This document shows, in pieces, positions 1 to 10,500 of a stretch of 64,000 bases of DNA. Location of the stretch: positions 1 through 64,000 of the forward strand of contig CALCCD010000030.1 in assembly GCA_937899645.1 (NCBI GenBank). Reading direction: 5' to 3'. The stretch comes from an uncultured cyanobacterium. Lineage in GTDB: Bacteria > Cyanobacteriota > Cyanobacteriia > Cyanobacteriales > Geitlerinemataceae. Position numbers and translations under genes: made by a program. The notes beneath the pieces are model-generated. The model made no database searches. It was given only the letters and a program-made list of their open reading frames with translations, and was not told the DNA's origin. Every line of letters begins with the position of its first letter. Position 1 is the stretch's first letter.

Positions 1-1
1 C

Positions 2-1393
2 GCCACACTGTCAGGCTTTACAAGCTCCTCTAATCACTTTTGTCCGTCAATCAGCGACCGGACTGCCACCGCGACGCGCGCGGAATTGCGCGCTGAGCTG
101 CGCCAGCTTCTGGAGACCTCGTTTATCGAGCAAATCGATACGTTTCTCGAACGAATGTCACGGCTGTCGCGCGCCACAGACGAAGAATTCACGGCCGCGC
201 GTCAACTATCCCAGGTGGCATCCCAGCGTCAGAGACAGATCGTTTGGCTGTCGCTGCTGCTGTCCGGTGGCGTGGGTTTGGTCTTGACGATGCTGGTGAG
301 TGAGATTTTGACGCGACCGCTCTCGGAGATCGCCGAGATCGCCGAGCAGTCGATCCAGCACGAAGATTTCGATTTGCAAGCACCGATAAAAACCGGTGAT
401 GAAACGGGCAATCTGGCGCGCGCCTTTAATGCCTACATGACCTTCACTCGCAACTTGCTGCGCGATCGGGCGACCACAAATGCTTCCCTGTCAGAGGCGC
501 TCGAGCAGCTCCAAAGCACGCAAACTCAGGTCATCCAAAGCGAGAAGATGTCGAGCCTGGGTCAGATGGTGGCGGGCATCGCCCATGAGATTAACAATCC
601 CGTGTCGTTTATCCACGGCAATGTGGCCCACCTCCAGGAGTACACCGAGGGCCTGCTGGAGCTACTGGCGCTTTATCAAGAGCTGTATCCCGAGCCCGAT
701 CTGCGAATCGCCGACAAGCAGGACGAAATCGACCTCGACTTTGTTACGGAAGACTTACCGAAAACGCTGGCGTCGATCGGGGTGGGAAGCAGCCGCATCC
801 GCGAGATCGTGCTGTCGCTGCGAAACTTTTCGCGCATCGACGAAGCCGAGCTCAAGCCGGTCGATATTCATGAGGGCATCGAAAATACGCTGCTGATCCT
901 CAACCATCGCCTGAAGCCCCAGCCCGAGCGGGCGGAGATTGAAGTCGTGCGGCAGTACGGCAGCGTTCCGCCGGTCGAATGTTTTGCGGGTCTGCTCAAT
1001 CAGGTGCTGATGAACGTGATTAGCAACGCGATCGACGCTCTGGAAAAAGATATGCAATGCAGTACGTCTCCCCAGCGGCCCGATCCGGCGCGCATCGAGA
1101 TTCATACTTCGGTCGCGTGCGATCGCCAGGGCGGCGACTGGCTGCGGCTCTCGGTTTCCGACAACGGCCCCGGCGTTCCGGTCGAGCTGCAACCGCGTAT
1201 TTTCGATCCGTTCTTCACCACGAAAGATATTGGCAAAGGGACGGGCATGGGCATGTCAATTAGCTACCAGATCGTGACCGAGCGCCACGGCGGCACGCTG
1301 GAGTACGCGGCTTCGCCTGAAGGTGGAGCCGAATTTATTATCCATATTCCCGTCTGTCAGAAGTCTCGGGTCGTGGAGATTGCGGTGTCGTAG
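2..1393 (+). CDS. Sensor histidine kinase, 5' end outside the window
   Basis: The frame is open to the left edge with no stop, so the true start lies outside the window; the first possible internal start is TTG at 86. Numbered from that codon, the visible protein has a membrane segment at about 53-75, a HAMP-like region at about 76-128, a short coiled coil, and then a complete kinase core. The H-box has His167 in GIAHEINNP. The N-box is QVLMNVISNAIDALE, the G1 box SDNGPGVP, and the F/G2 region FFTTKDIGKGTGMGMSIS. The protein is therefore a membrane two-component sensor kinase that autophosphorylates on His167. The input domain is presumably periplasmic and upstream, so the signal cannot be inferred. 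No response regulator is visible nearby. Confidence 0.9.
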   Translation, partial: ATLSGFTSSSNHFCPSISDRTATATRAELRAELRQLLETSFIEQIDTFLERMSRLSRATDEEFTAARQLSQVASQRQRQIVWLSLLLSGGVGLVLTMLVSEILTRPLSEIAEIAEQSIQHEDFDLQAPIKTGDETGNLARAFNAYMTFTRNLLRDRATTNASLSEALEQLQSTQTQVIQSEKMSSLGQMVAGIAHEINNPVSFIHGNVAHLQEYTEGLLELLALYQELYPEPDLRIADKQDEIDLDFVTEDLPKTLASIGVGSSRIREIVLSLRNFSRIDEAELKPVDIHEGIENTLLILNHRLKPQPERAEIEVVRQYGSVPPVECFAGLLNQVLMNVISNAIDALEKDMQCSTSPQRPDPARIEIHTSVACDRQGGDWLRLSVSDNGPGVPVELQPRIFDPFFTTKDIGKGTGMGMSISYQIVTERHGGTLEYAASPEGGAEFIIHIPVCQKSRVVEIAVS

Positions 1394-1711
1394 CGCCGAC
1401 CGCGACGCGATTTAGTTCGTGCCGAGTCGCGTGTGGATGTGCGCGTGCAGTTGCCGTTCTGCTTCCATTTCGTCTTGGAACGATGCGTTGAGAAAGTCAT
1501 GCATCGTTCCCACGCTCCGCGTGGTCAAAGTAATCCACAGACGCTCTGCGTCGTGTTCTTCCCGGCCTAGCTTCATCACCTCCCTCTCCAATGCTCAGAA
1601 ATTCACCGGAAGTAGAACGTAGAGACGACGAGCCACGATCTCCACACTACTAACCTCACGAATGCCTTGCTATACCGGAAGAAAGCTCAACAAAATCACA
1701 CCTCTTCCCAT
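1394..1711. other. Intergenic stretch with dispersed-repeat hairpins
   Basis: No credible gene. It contains a perfect 10-bp inverted repeat (GGAACGATGC at 1477-1486, GCATCGTTCC at 1501-1510) that runs into a palindromic repeat listed separately. The hairpin lies about 85 bp after the kinase stop but has no T-tract, so a terminator role is uncertain. Confidence 0.5.
1505..1552. repeat. REP-like dispersed palindromic repeat, copy 1
   Basis: The unit consists of CGTTCCCACGCTCCGCGTGG at 1505-1524 followed by the palindrome GACGCTCTGCGTC at 1540-1552. The same two-part arrangement recurs at 56567-56612. The pair of motifs resembles small REP-type repeats that I recall from many bacterial genomes. 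It is extragenic in both places. Confidence 0.6.
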
Positions 1712-1999
1712 ATGCACCTCACCTATCGCGGCATCGCCTACCAACTCCCAACCGCGCAAAGCGTTCCACCCACTTACGCCATCCCCGGACGCTATCGCGG
1801 CCTCAAAATCCAAATCCCTCAACCCATCCAAACCATACCCACACCACACCCCCTCAAATATCGCGGCACTCGCTACCTCAGCACCGCGATCGGGACTTTT
1901 ACTACCTTCCCTCGCGCCAACGCGATCGTCATGCGCGGCCTAAGTGCCGCATTGCTACTCGCTGGCGCATTCCTCACCGCCTCGATCGCCACACTGTAG
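1712..1999 (+). CDS. Small DUF4278 protein with C-terminal hydrophobic tail
   Basis: A 95-residue protein. Its N-terminus begins MHLTYRGIAY, the typical opening of the DUF4278 family, which is common in cyanobacteria and has no known function. The YRG motif recurs in GRYRG at about 27-30 and KYRGTRY at about 49-55, so there are three YRG units in half the protein. The ATG at 1712 was chosen because the family motif starts there; extending upstream only adds unrelated polar sequence. The last 20 residues (LSAALLLAGAFLTASIATL) look like a membrane segment, which suggests a tail anchor. No clear Shine-Dalgarno sequence precedes the start. The gene is convergent with the giant surface-protein gene. 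Confidence 0.7.
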   Translation: MHLTYRGIAYQLPTAQSVPPTYAIPGRYRGLKIQIPQPIQTIPTPHPLKYRGTRYLSTAIGTFTTFPRANAIVMRGLSAALLLAGAFLTASIATL

Positions 2000-2020
2000 A
2001 CGTGTAGCAACCATATCGCC

Positions 2021-2054
2021 GGGGCAAAGGCAGGACTCACCCCACCTTTGCCCC
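2021..2054. terminator. Hairpin between convergent genes
   Basis: A perfect 10-bp stem, GGGGCAAAGG (2021-2030) with CCTTTGCCCC (2045-2054), and a 14-nt loop. It lies in the 68-bp gap between the DUF4278 gene and the end of the giant gene, where a bidirectional terminator would be expected. There is no strong T-tract on either side. Confidence 0.6.
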
Positions 2055-2067
2055 AAGCGCTGGACCC

Positions 2068-5000
2068 CTAAGCGAAGTTACGATCGCCCAGCTCGTCGAG
2101 ATACAGCCCCGTCACCGTGGCGATCAGGTCGCCCTCGATCGACGCCGCCGCATCGACCCCGACGCGAACCTCTAGCGCGCCACCGACATTGACGATCGTC
2201 AGGTCGCTGCGAGTCAGGCCGGTGTCGAGCGCCAGGATGTCCGTCCGGGCGTCGAAGTCGACGATCGTATCGCTGCCGCGATCGCGCTGGAGAGCGAAAC
2301 GGTCGCTGCCGCTGCCGCCGATCAGCGTGTCGTCGCCGAGGTCGCCGAAGAGACGATCGCCGCCGATGCCGCCTTCGAGCAGGTCGTTGCCCGCGCCGCC
2401 GATCAGCGTGTCCGCACCCGAGTCGCCCGTCAGCAGGTCAGCGCCGCCGTTGCCCAAGAGCAGGTCGTCGTTGTTGCCGCCGTGCAGGGTGTCGTTGCCG
2501 GTGTCCGGTTTGCCCGGATCGCCCGTGCCGCCCACCAGGGTGTCGTCTTCGTCGCCGCCGCAGAGCCAGTCGTCGCCCAGCTCGCCGTAGAGCAGGTCGT
2601 GGCCGCCCGCGCCCCAGAGGCGATCGGCGTCGCGTCCGGCACGGACGGTGTCGTCACCGCTGCCGCCAACGAGGGTGTCGTTGCCCGCGTTGCCGTAGAG
2701 GAAGTCGTCGCCCGCGCCGCCGTCGAGCCAGTCCGCCGCGTCGTCGTCGGTTCCGGGGAGCGCCGTGCCGCCGATCAGGGTGTCGTCGCCTAGCTCGCCC
2801 GCCAGCAGGTCGGAGCCTCGGTCGCCAATCAGGCGATCGTCGTCCTTGCCGCCGAAGACCAGATCGCTGTCGCGTCCGCCGTAGATGGTGTCGAAGCCCT
2901 CGTTGCCGAAGATGCGATCGTTGCCGTCGTTGCCGAACAGCAGGTCGCGATCGCGTCCCAGGCCGACGGGGACATCGCTGGAGACGCCGCCGGAGATGTC
3001 GTCATCGCCCGCGCCGCCGCGAATGATGTCATCGCCCAGCTCACCGCGAATGATGTCGCGTTCGCCGCCGCCCGCGAGAATCTCGTCGATGCTGTCGCCG
3101 ACCATCCGGAAGCCTTCAGTGGTGTCGATGGCGTCGCCGTAGAGCGTGGCCAGGGTCGCCAGGTCGGGCAGGGTGGGGGCGTTGCAGCTTTCGTCGATCG
3201 CGACCTCGGTAGGAATGCCGCAGCCGTCGGTGACTTCGACGCTCAGGCTCAGCAGGTCGCTGGCGCTGAGGTTGGCGATCGTCACGGAGGTTTGACCGTT
3301 GAGGGTCAGGGTGACGCCAGCGGCGGTGTCGGCAATCGCAAAGCGATCGAGCGTTAGGTCGTTGGAGAGCACCAACACATCGAGGTCGCGGCTGAAGTCG
3401 ACGATCGTGTCGCGACCGGCTTCGCCCGTGATGACGAAGCGATCGCGGCCTTCACCGCCGATGAGGATGTCGTCGCCCGCGCCACCGCAGAGGGTGTCGT
3501 CGCCGCGTCCGGCATCGAGGCGATCGTTGCCTGCGTTGCCGAGCAGAATATCGTCGCCGCTGTTGCCAAACAGCCAGTCGTTTCCGGCTCCGGCGATTAG
3601 CAGGTCGGAGCTGTTGGCCTCGGGGTCGCCTCCCTCCGGATCGAAAGGATTGCCGTTGCCGCCCACCAGGGTGTCGTCGCCCGCGCCGCCGCAGAGGGTG
3701 TCGTTGCCTTTTTCGCCGTAGAGCAGGTCGTTGCCGTCGCCGCCCCAGAGGATGTCGTCGCCTTCGCCGCCGCGCATCAGGTCGTTGCCCGTGCCGCCGA
3801 CGAGCTGGTCGTTGCCGCCGTTACCGTCGAACACGTCGTCGCCCGCGCCGCCGAAGAGTACGTCGCCGCCGTCGCCGTCGGTATCGCCGAGGCGACCCGT
3901 ACCGCCGACTAGCGTGTCGTTGCCGCGTTCGCCGTGGAGAGTGTCCGCGCCGCGTTCGCCGAAGACGAGGTCGTCGTCTTTGCCTGCCCAGACGCGATCG
4001 TCGCCCTTGCCAGCGCGGATGGTGTCGGTTCCTTCGTTGCCGTAGATATCATCGCGGCCTGCGTTGCCGTACAGCTCGTCGCGTTCGGTGGAGCCGACGC
4101 CGGTGGTGCTGCCGTTGCCGCCCGCGATCGTGTCGTCGCCCGCACCGCCGCTGACGGCATCGTCGCGATCGCCCGCCAGCAGGATTTCGGAGTCGGCAGT
4201 GCCAACGTAGGCGTTGTCGCTGCCGTCGCCGTTCCAGACCGGGGCGTCGAGGCGTCCGCTGAACTGGGGCGAAATGGGTTCGGGGGCATCAGGACAAGAA
4301 ATGTCGCAGATGCTGTCCTTGTCGCAGCAGTCGGCGTTGGTGGTGAAGCGCTCGGCGGTCAGGCGACTGGCCGTGACGCCGTTGACGATCGCCAGGATTT
4401 CGCCGCCCGCACGGACGATCGCGCCGTTGACGCTGTCGCTAAAGCTGAGGTCGTCGTAGGTCAGGCCGTCGGCCAGGGCGATGCGATCGAGGCCTAGCTC
4501 GAAGTCGACGATCGTGTCGGTTCCGCTGCCGCGTCGCAGGACGAAGCGATCGTTGCCCGCGCCGCCGATGAGGCGATCGTCACCTTTCTCGCCGTCGAGC
4601 AGGTCGTCGCCGTCGCCCGCGCAGAGCGTATCCTCGCCCTCGCCGCCGTAGAGGCAGTCGTCGCCGTCTTCGCCGTAGAGCTTGTCGTTGCCCCGGTTGC
4701 CGTAGAGACGATCGTCGCCCGTACCGGCAATCAGGACATCGTCGCTGGTGTCTTCGGGGTCATTGGTGTTGCCGTTGCCGCCGATCAGGGTGTCGTTACC
4801 CGCGCCGCCGCAGAGGGTGTCGTTGCCCTTGTCGCCGAGGAGCAGGTCGTCGCCGTCCTGACCCCAGACGATGTCGTTATCTGCGCCGCCGTAGATGGTG
4901 TCGTTGCCACCGCCGCCGACGAGGTTGTCGTTACCGGCGTTGCCGTCGATGAGGTCATCGCCCGCACCACCGGCCAGCAGGTCGCTGCCGCCGTCGCGGT

Positions 5001-7560
5001 TGACGCCGTTACCGCCGAGGAGCGTGTCGTTGCCGCTGCCGCCGTCGAGGCTGTCGTCGCCGTTGTCGCCATACAGGAGGTCGGCACCGTCGCCGCCGTG
5101 GCCGAGGTCGTTGCCTTGACCGCCGCGTACGAGGTCGTTACCAACGCCGCCATCGAGGATGTCGTCGCTCTGGTTGCCGTTGAGCAGGTCGTCGCCTTCG
5201 CCGCCGACAAGCCAGTCTTTACCTTCGGTGTCGGACAGGTCGCTTGCGCCGCCGAGCAGGGTGTCGTTACCTTTTTCGCCGAGCAGGGTGTCGTTGCCGA
5301 GGTCGCCGTAGACGCGATCGTTATCTTTGCCCGCCCAGACGCGGTCGTTGTTGCGACCGGCGCGAATTTCGTCGTTGCCTTCGCTGCCGAAGATGACGTC
5401 GTCGCCCTGGTTGCCTGCGAGGGTGTCGCGATCGTTGGGGTTGATGTCGCGATCGCGGCTGCCGTTGCCGCCGACGATCGTGTCGTTGCCGCCCGCACCG
5501 CGCACGCGATCGTCGCCGTCGCGGGCAATCAGGACTTCGGCGGTGTCATCGCCGATGTAGCTGTCACCCTCGCCACCATCTTCACCGCGCCAATCCGCAG
5601 TTTGGAGCAGGATGGTGGGGTCGGGCAAAGTGGCAATGCCGGGGACGCCGGGGGCGTCGGGGCAGGTGATACTGCACTCGGACTCGCCGATAAAGTGGCG
5701 CGGTTGGAGCTGGTCGGGTTTGGCGCAGTAGACCGTGGCCAGAAGGCGATCGCCTGCGAATACCTCAGTGAAGCAGTTGCCGCTGTCGCAGTCGCCGGTG
5801 CGGAAGGTGAGGTCGCTGTAGCGCAGTCCGCCGACGAGCTGGATGGTGTCGGTTTCCGGATCGAAATCGACGATCGTATTGCGGCTGTCTTCGCCACCGA
5901 TGACGAAGATATCGTTGCCGCTGCCGCCGACCAGGATGTTGTCGCCGCGCTGGCCGTCGAGAACGTCGTCGTGCGCGCCGCCCAGCAGGATATCGTTGCC
6001 GCGACCGCCGTAGAGCGTGTCGTTGCTGTCGTTGCCGCAGAGGGTGTCGTCGCCGTTGTTGCCGAAGATCAGGTCGTGACCCCAGCCGCCGATCGCGTAG
6101 TCGTCTTCATTGTCACCTTCGGGGTTGAACGGGTCGCCGTTGCCGCCGTAGATGGTGTCGTCACCGTCGCCACCGCAGAGGGTGTCGTTGCCGCGATCGC
6201 CGTAGAGGATGTCGTTGTCGCCGTCGCCCCAGATGAAGTCTTCATTGGAGCCGCCGCGCAGGGTGTCGTCACCCAGGCCGCCGACGACGATGTCGTTACC
6301 GCGATTGCCGTCGATGTAGTCGTTGCCGATGTCGCCCCAGATTTGGTCGCCGTCGGTTACGTCTTCGGGGTTGAGGGCGTTGCCGTTGCCGCCGATCAGG
6401 GTGTCGTCGCCTTGGCCGCCTGCCATGTTGTCCGAGCCGCGATCGCCGTAGAGGATATCGCGTCCGTCGTTACCGCGCAGGCGATCGGCGTCGATGCCGC
6501 CGTAGAGCGTGTCTTCGCCGCCTTCGCCGCGCAGGGCGTCATTGCCCTGGTTGCCGAAGAGTACGTCGCCGTCTTCGCCGCCGTAGATGGCGTCGTTGCC
6601 GCGATCGCCGCTGAGGGTGTCGCTGCCCGCGTCGCCCCAGACGACATCGTTATCGCGACCGGCGTTGACCAGGTCGTTGCCGAAGCCGCCGATGATGCGA
6701 TCGTCGCCGCGATTGCCTTCGATCGTGTCGTTGCCGAGGCCGCCGAAAATAAGGTCGGCTCCGTCTTCGAGGTTGAGTGCGCCGCTGTTGTTGCCGCCGG
6801 TAATTAGGTCGTCGCCGCGATCGCCCACCAGGGTATCCGCGCCGCGATCGCCTGCAATCCAGTCGTTGCCGCGACCGCCCCAGACGCGATCGTTGTCGCG
6901 TCCGCCGAAGGCCGTATCGTCACCTTCGCTGCCCTGGAGGACATCGCTGCCGATGCCGCCCTGGAGGAAGTCGCGATCGCTGGAGTTCGGGTCGTCGAGG
7001 GTGGAGCCGTTGCCGCCGACTAGCGTGTCGTCGCCCAGGTCGCCGAACAGCGTATCCGCACCCGCGCCGCCGCCGAGCCAGTCGTTGTCGCGGCCACCGT
7101 AGGCGAGGTCGTCGCCCGTGCCGCCGGTGAGCGTATCGCGATCGCGGTTGCCGCTGAGGACATCGTTGCCGCTGCCGCCGTGGACGCGGTCTGCCGCGCG
7201 GATGGGGCTGCTGCCGGGATCGAACGGATCGAGGTCGCCGCCCGGTTCTTCGTCGTTGACGCGAGCCGTGCCGCCGACGAGGGTGTCGTTGCCGCGCTCG
7301 CCGTCGAGGGTGTCGCTGCCGTACTCACCGTAGAGTTCGTCGTCGTCTTTGCCGCCGAAGATCTCGTCGTCGCCTTTGCCGCCGTAGAGGCTGTCGTTGC
7401 CTTCGCTGCCGTTGATGCGATCGTTGCCGCGCTTGGCGAAAATGGCGTCGCGATCGAGTTCGCCGCCGACGGGGGCCTCGCTGCCGTTACCGCCGATCAG
7501 CAGGTTGTCACCGGCATCGCCGTCGAGGCGATTTGCGCCGCCGTCGCCAGCTTGACGCGG
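2068..7560 (-). repeat. Four tandem RTX blocks of giant adhesin
   Basis: Hemolysin-type GGxGxDxLxG nonapeptides fill four blocks. Each block ends in a cap: NTIVDFDPETD (about 5835-5880), DTIVDFELGLD (about 4490-4530), DTIVDFSRDLD (about 3375-3420) and DTIVDFDARTD (about 2230-2275). Each block opens with a similar leader and contains regularly placed loops such as GGNGNPFDPEG that interrupt the nonapeptides. Linkers between blocks carry cysteines. The order of sub-motifs is similar in all four, so the blocks arose by duplication of a large unit. RTX repeats of this kind form calcium-filled beta-rolls after export. Confidence 0.85.
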
Positions 7561-10500
7561 GCGATCGGTGGCCGTCCAAACGGGGAACTCGAGCGCCGGT
7601 TGGGGCAGGGTGGGCGCGATCGGAGCCGCGCTTGCGGGCAGGTCGTCCGGCTGCGGCGGGGGCACGCAATCGACGCATTCTTTGTCGAGCAGGTTCTGCA
7701 ATTCTGCGGGGAGCTTGCAGTCTTTGTCGTCCGGTGTCGGGGTCGGCGTCGCGGGGTCGCTCGGCTCGATCGGATCGGCAGGTTCCGGCTCTTCCGGCGC
7801 CGGTGTCGGCGTCGGTGTGGGAATCGGCGTCGGGGTAGGAACCGGAACGGCGCTGCTGGTAATCGACACCGTGGCCGGGGTCGGATCGACCAGGCCGGTG
7901 TTGTCGATCGCGCTGTAGTTAAAGTTGGCCGTGCCGGTGAAGCCCGCCGCTGCCACGAACTGGAGGTTCGCGAGCTGGAACGGCGTCAGCGTATCGCCTG
8001 CCGCCACCGCGATCGGACCCAGGTTGGGGTCGTTGACAATCAGGCGACCCTGGCCGGGGTTGGGGATGGAGTCGATGCGGAAGAGCGCCACTGCGTCGTC
8101 GTCGGTGCCGCCGAGCAGCGCGCCGAGGGCGGTGGTGCTGCCGGGATCGACGGCGTCCGCGAGGGTCGCACTCGTTGTATCCGGCGGCGTGCCGACATCG
8201 ATCGCGCTGATCGTCACCGTGGCGGGCGTCGGGTCGATCGCGCCGTCATCGTCGATCGCGGCGTAGGTAAACGTCGTGCCCGTGAAGCCTGCCGGAGCGT
8301 TGAAGACCACATCGTCGATGCGGTTGCTGGGGACATCGTTACCCACTGCCAGCACGACGCCATCGAGCGTCAGGGTTCCGACCGCCGGAAGCTCGGTGAT
8401 GCGGTAGTCCTCCACATCGCCGTCGGTGTCTTCGCCGAGCAGGTCGCGCAGGCGCACCGAACCGTTGGGCGCGACTTCGGTGGTCACGTCGTTGGTGTCG
8501 GGTGCGACGTTGGTTCCCGGTGTCGGGAAGCTGACTTTCGCTGGGGTGGCGTCGGTGTTACCTAGTGCGTCGGTGGCGCTGTAGGTGAAAGTGGCGCTGC
8601 CGTCGTAGCCGGTGGGCGCGGCAAAGAAGAGGCGATCGAGTTCGTCGGGGGTGAGTCGCTGACCGCTGGTAACAGCCACACCGCCAGTGTTCGGATCGCC
8701 CAGATAGAGCGTGCCGGTGGTGGGGATATCGCCGATCGTGTAGAAGATAACCTCATCGCCATCGGGATCGGTCGCGCCCAGGCCGGGAACGCGCACGGTG
8801 CCGTTCTCCGGAACCGGAATCGAGGACGGGCTGGTCTCCGGCGGCTGGTTGGTCGGGGAAATCGTCACGGTCGCCGGAGTCGGGTCGATCGTGCCGTTTT
8901 TGTCGCCCGCCGCGTACTTGAAGGTCGTCGGCGTGTTGAAGCCGTCGTCGGCCTGGAAGTAGAGGTTTTTAATTTCCTCGGGCGTCAGGCGATCGCCCAC
9001 GCTCACCGTGTTGCCGAGGGACGGATCGCCGGAGAAGAGCGTACCGCCGCCACCGGGCAGCTCGGTGATGACGTAGAAACTCGGCTCGCCATTGGTCGAA
9101 TCGAGGTCGCTGCCGTCTTCGGGGTCGCTGCCGCCCAGGTTGCGGCTTGGATCGACGGGGGTCGCCTCGAAGAGGCGCTGGGAGTCGCCCGGTTGGACGG
9201 AGAAGCTGCCGTCGCGGGTGTCGGGCGGCTGGTTGGTCGGCGCGAGGGTGTAGGTCGCCGGGGTGGCGTCCTGGTTGCCCTCGTCGTCGATCGCGCGGTA
9301 CGTGAAGGTCGTCTCGCTGCCGAAGCTGCCGTTGGCGTCGAAGTAGAGCGTCAGGATTTCCGACGGGCTCAAGCGCTGGCCGACCGAGACGGGCGTGCCG
9401 CCATTGTTCGGGTCGCCGAGGTAGAGCGTGCCTGCTGCCGGGTCGGGCAGCGTGTCGATCTGGTAGCTGGCGACGCTGCCGTCGGGGTCGTTGCCCGGTT
9501 CGTCATTGAGGAAGGGCAACAGCTTGGCCGTGCCGGGATCGACGCCGATCGCGCCGTCGTTCGTGGTCGGCGGTGCGCCGATCGTCACGGTGGCGGGGCT
9601 GGGATCTTCCTTGCCGTCGGGGTCGATCGCCGCGTAGGAGAACTCGTCGCCGGGGAAGTTAGCCGGATCGTCAGCCACGAACAGCAGACCTTGCAGCTCG
9701 GCCAGCGTCAGGTTGTTACGCGTCGGGTCGTTGAGGAAGTCCTCGTCGATCAGGTTGGCCGGGTCGCTGTCGTCGCCGTTGAGATAGAGCTTGCCCTCGA
9801 ACGGTAGCTCGGTGAGCTTGTAGGTCAGCAGGTTTGCGGCAGACTCGGGGTCAGTTCCGCCCAGGTCAGCGAGGCTGGCATCGTTGAGCGGCAGTTTGCC
9901 ATCGGCATCGATCAGTCCCGACTCGGGGTTGGTGTTCGGGGGCAGGTTGCCGCCGGTGGGTTTGAGCAGAATCGTCGCGGGGGTGCGATCGGCTGCGCCG
10001 TAGGTATCGACCGCGCGGTACTCGATCGCGGCGGACTCGAAGCCGGTATCGGCCACGAAGTAGAGCTTGTCGATATCGGCAGCGAGAATCCGCGTGGTCG
10101 TGCCGCCGGAGAGGGCGTTCGAGCCGTTGACTGCCGTGCCGCCGTTGGCGGGGTTGTCGGTGTTGCCGACGAACAGCGTGCCGTTGGCGGGCAGGGTTGC
10201 CAGGTCGAATTCGTAGAAGACGACGCGATCGCCCGTGCCGTCGCCATTGCTGCCGCCAACGAGGTCGGTTCCTGTGTTCGGGTCGGTTCCAGCGATGATG
10301 CTGTCGCTCTGGGTCGCCGCGCCGGTGTTGTTGCCGTTGTTGTCGAGATCGATCGTCTCGCCGGGATTGACGATGCCCTCGGAGCCATCGGTGTCGGGCG
10401 GGACGTTGAGGACGAAGGTCGCCGTCGGAGCGTCCGTGCCGTTGCTGTCGATCGGGGTGTAGGTGAACGTGCTGCCGGTGAAGCCGTTGGGCGGGTCGAA

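Noticed and set aside
5098-6807. Plus-strand open frame of 569 codons rich in VVA repeats
   Set aside because: It is the exact antisense of RTX nonapeptide codons (for example GGCGACGAC read backwards), so the low-complexity Val/Ala protein is an artefact.
2068-7600. Short periodic DNA repeats that could suggest a CRISPR array
   Set aside because: The period (27 bp and multiples) and the in-frame GGxGxDxL coding explain it as RTX repeats. There are no identical direct repeats with unique spacers and no cas genes.
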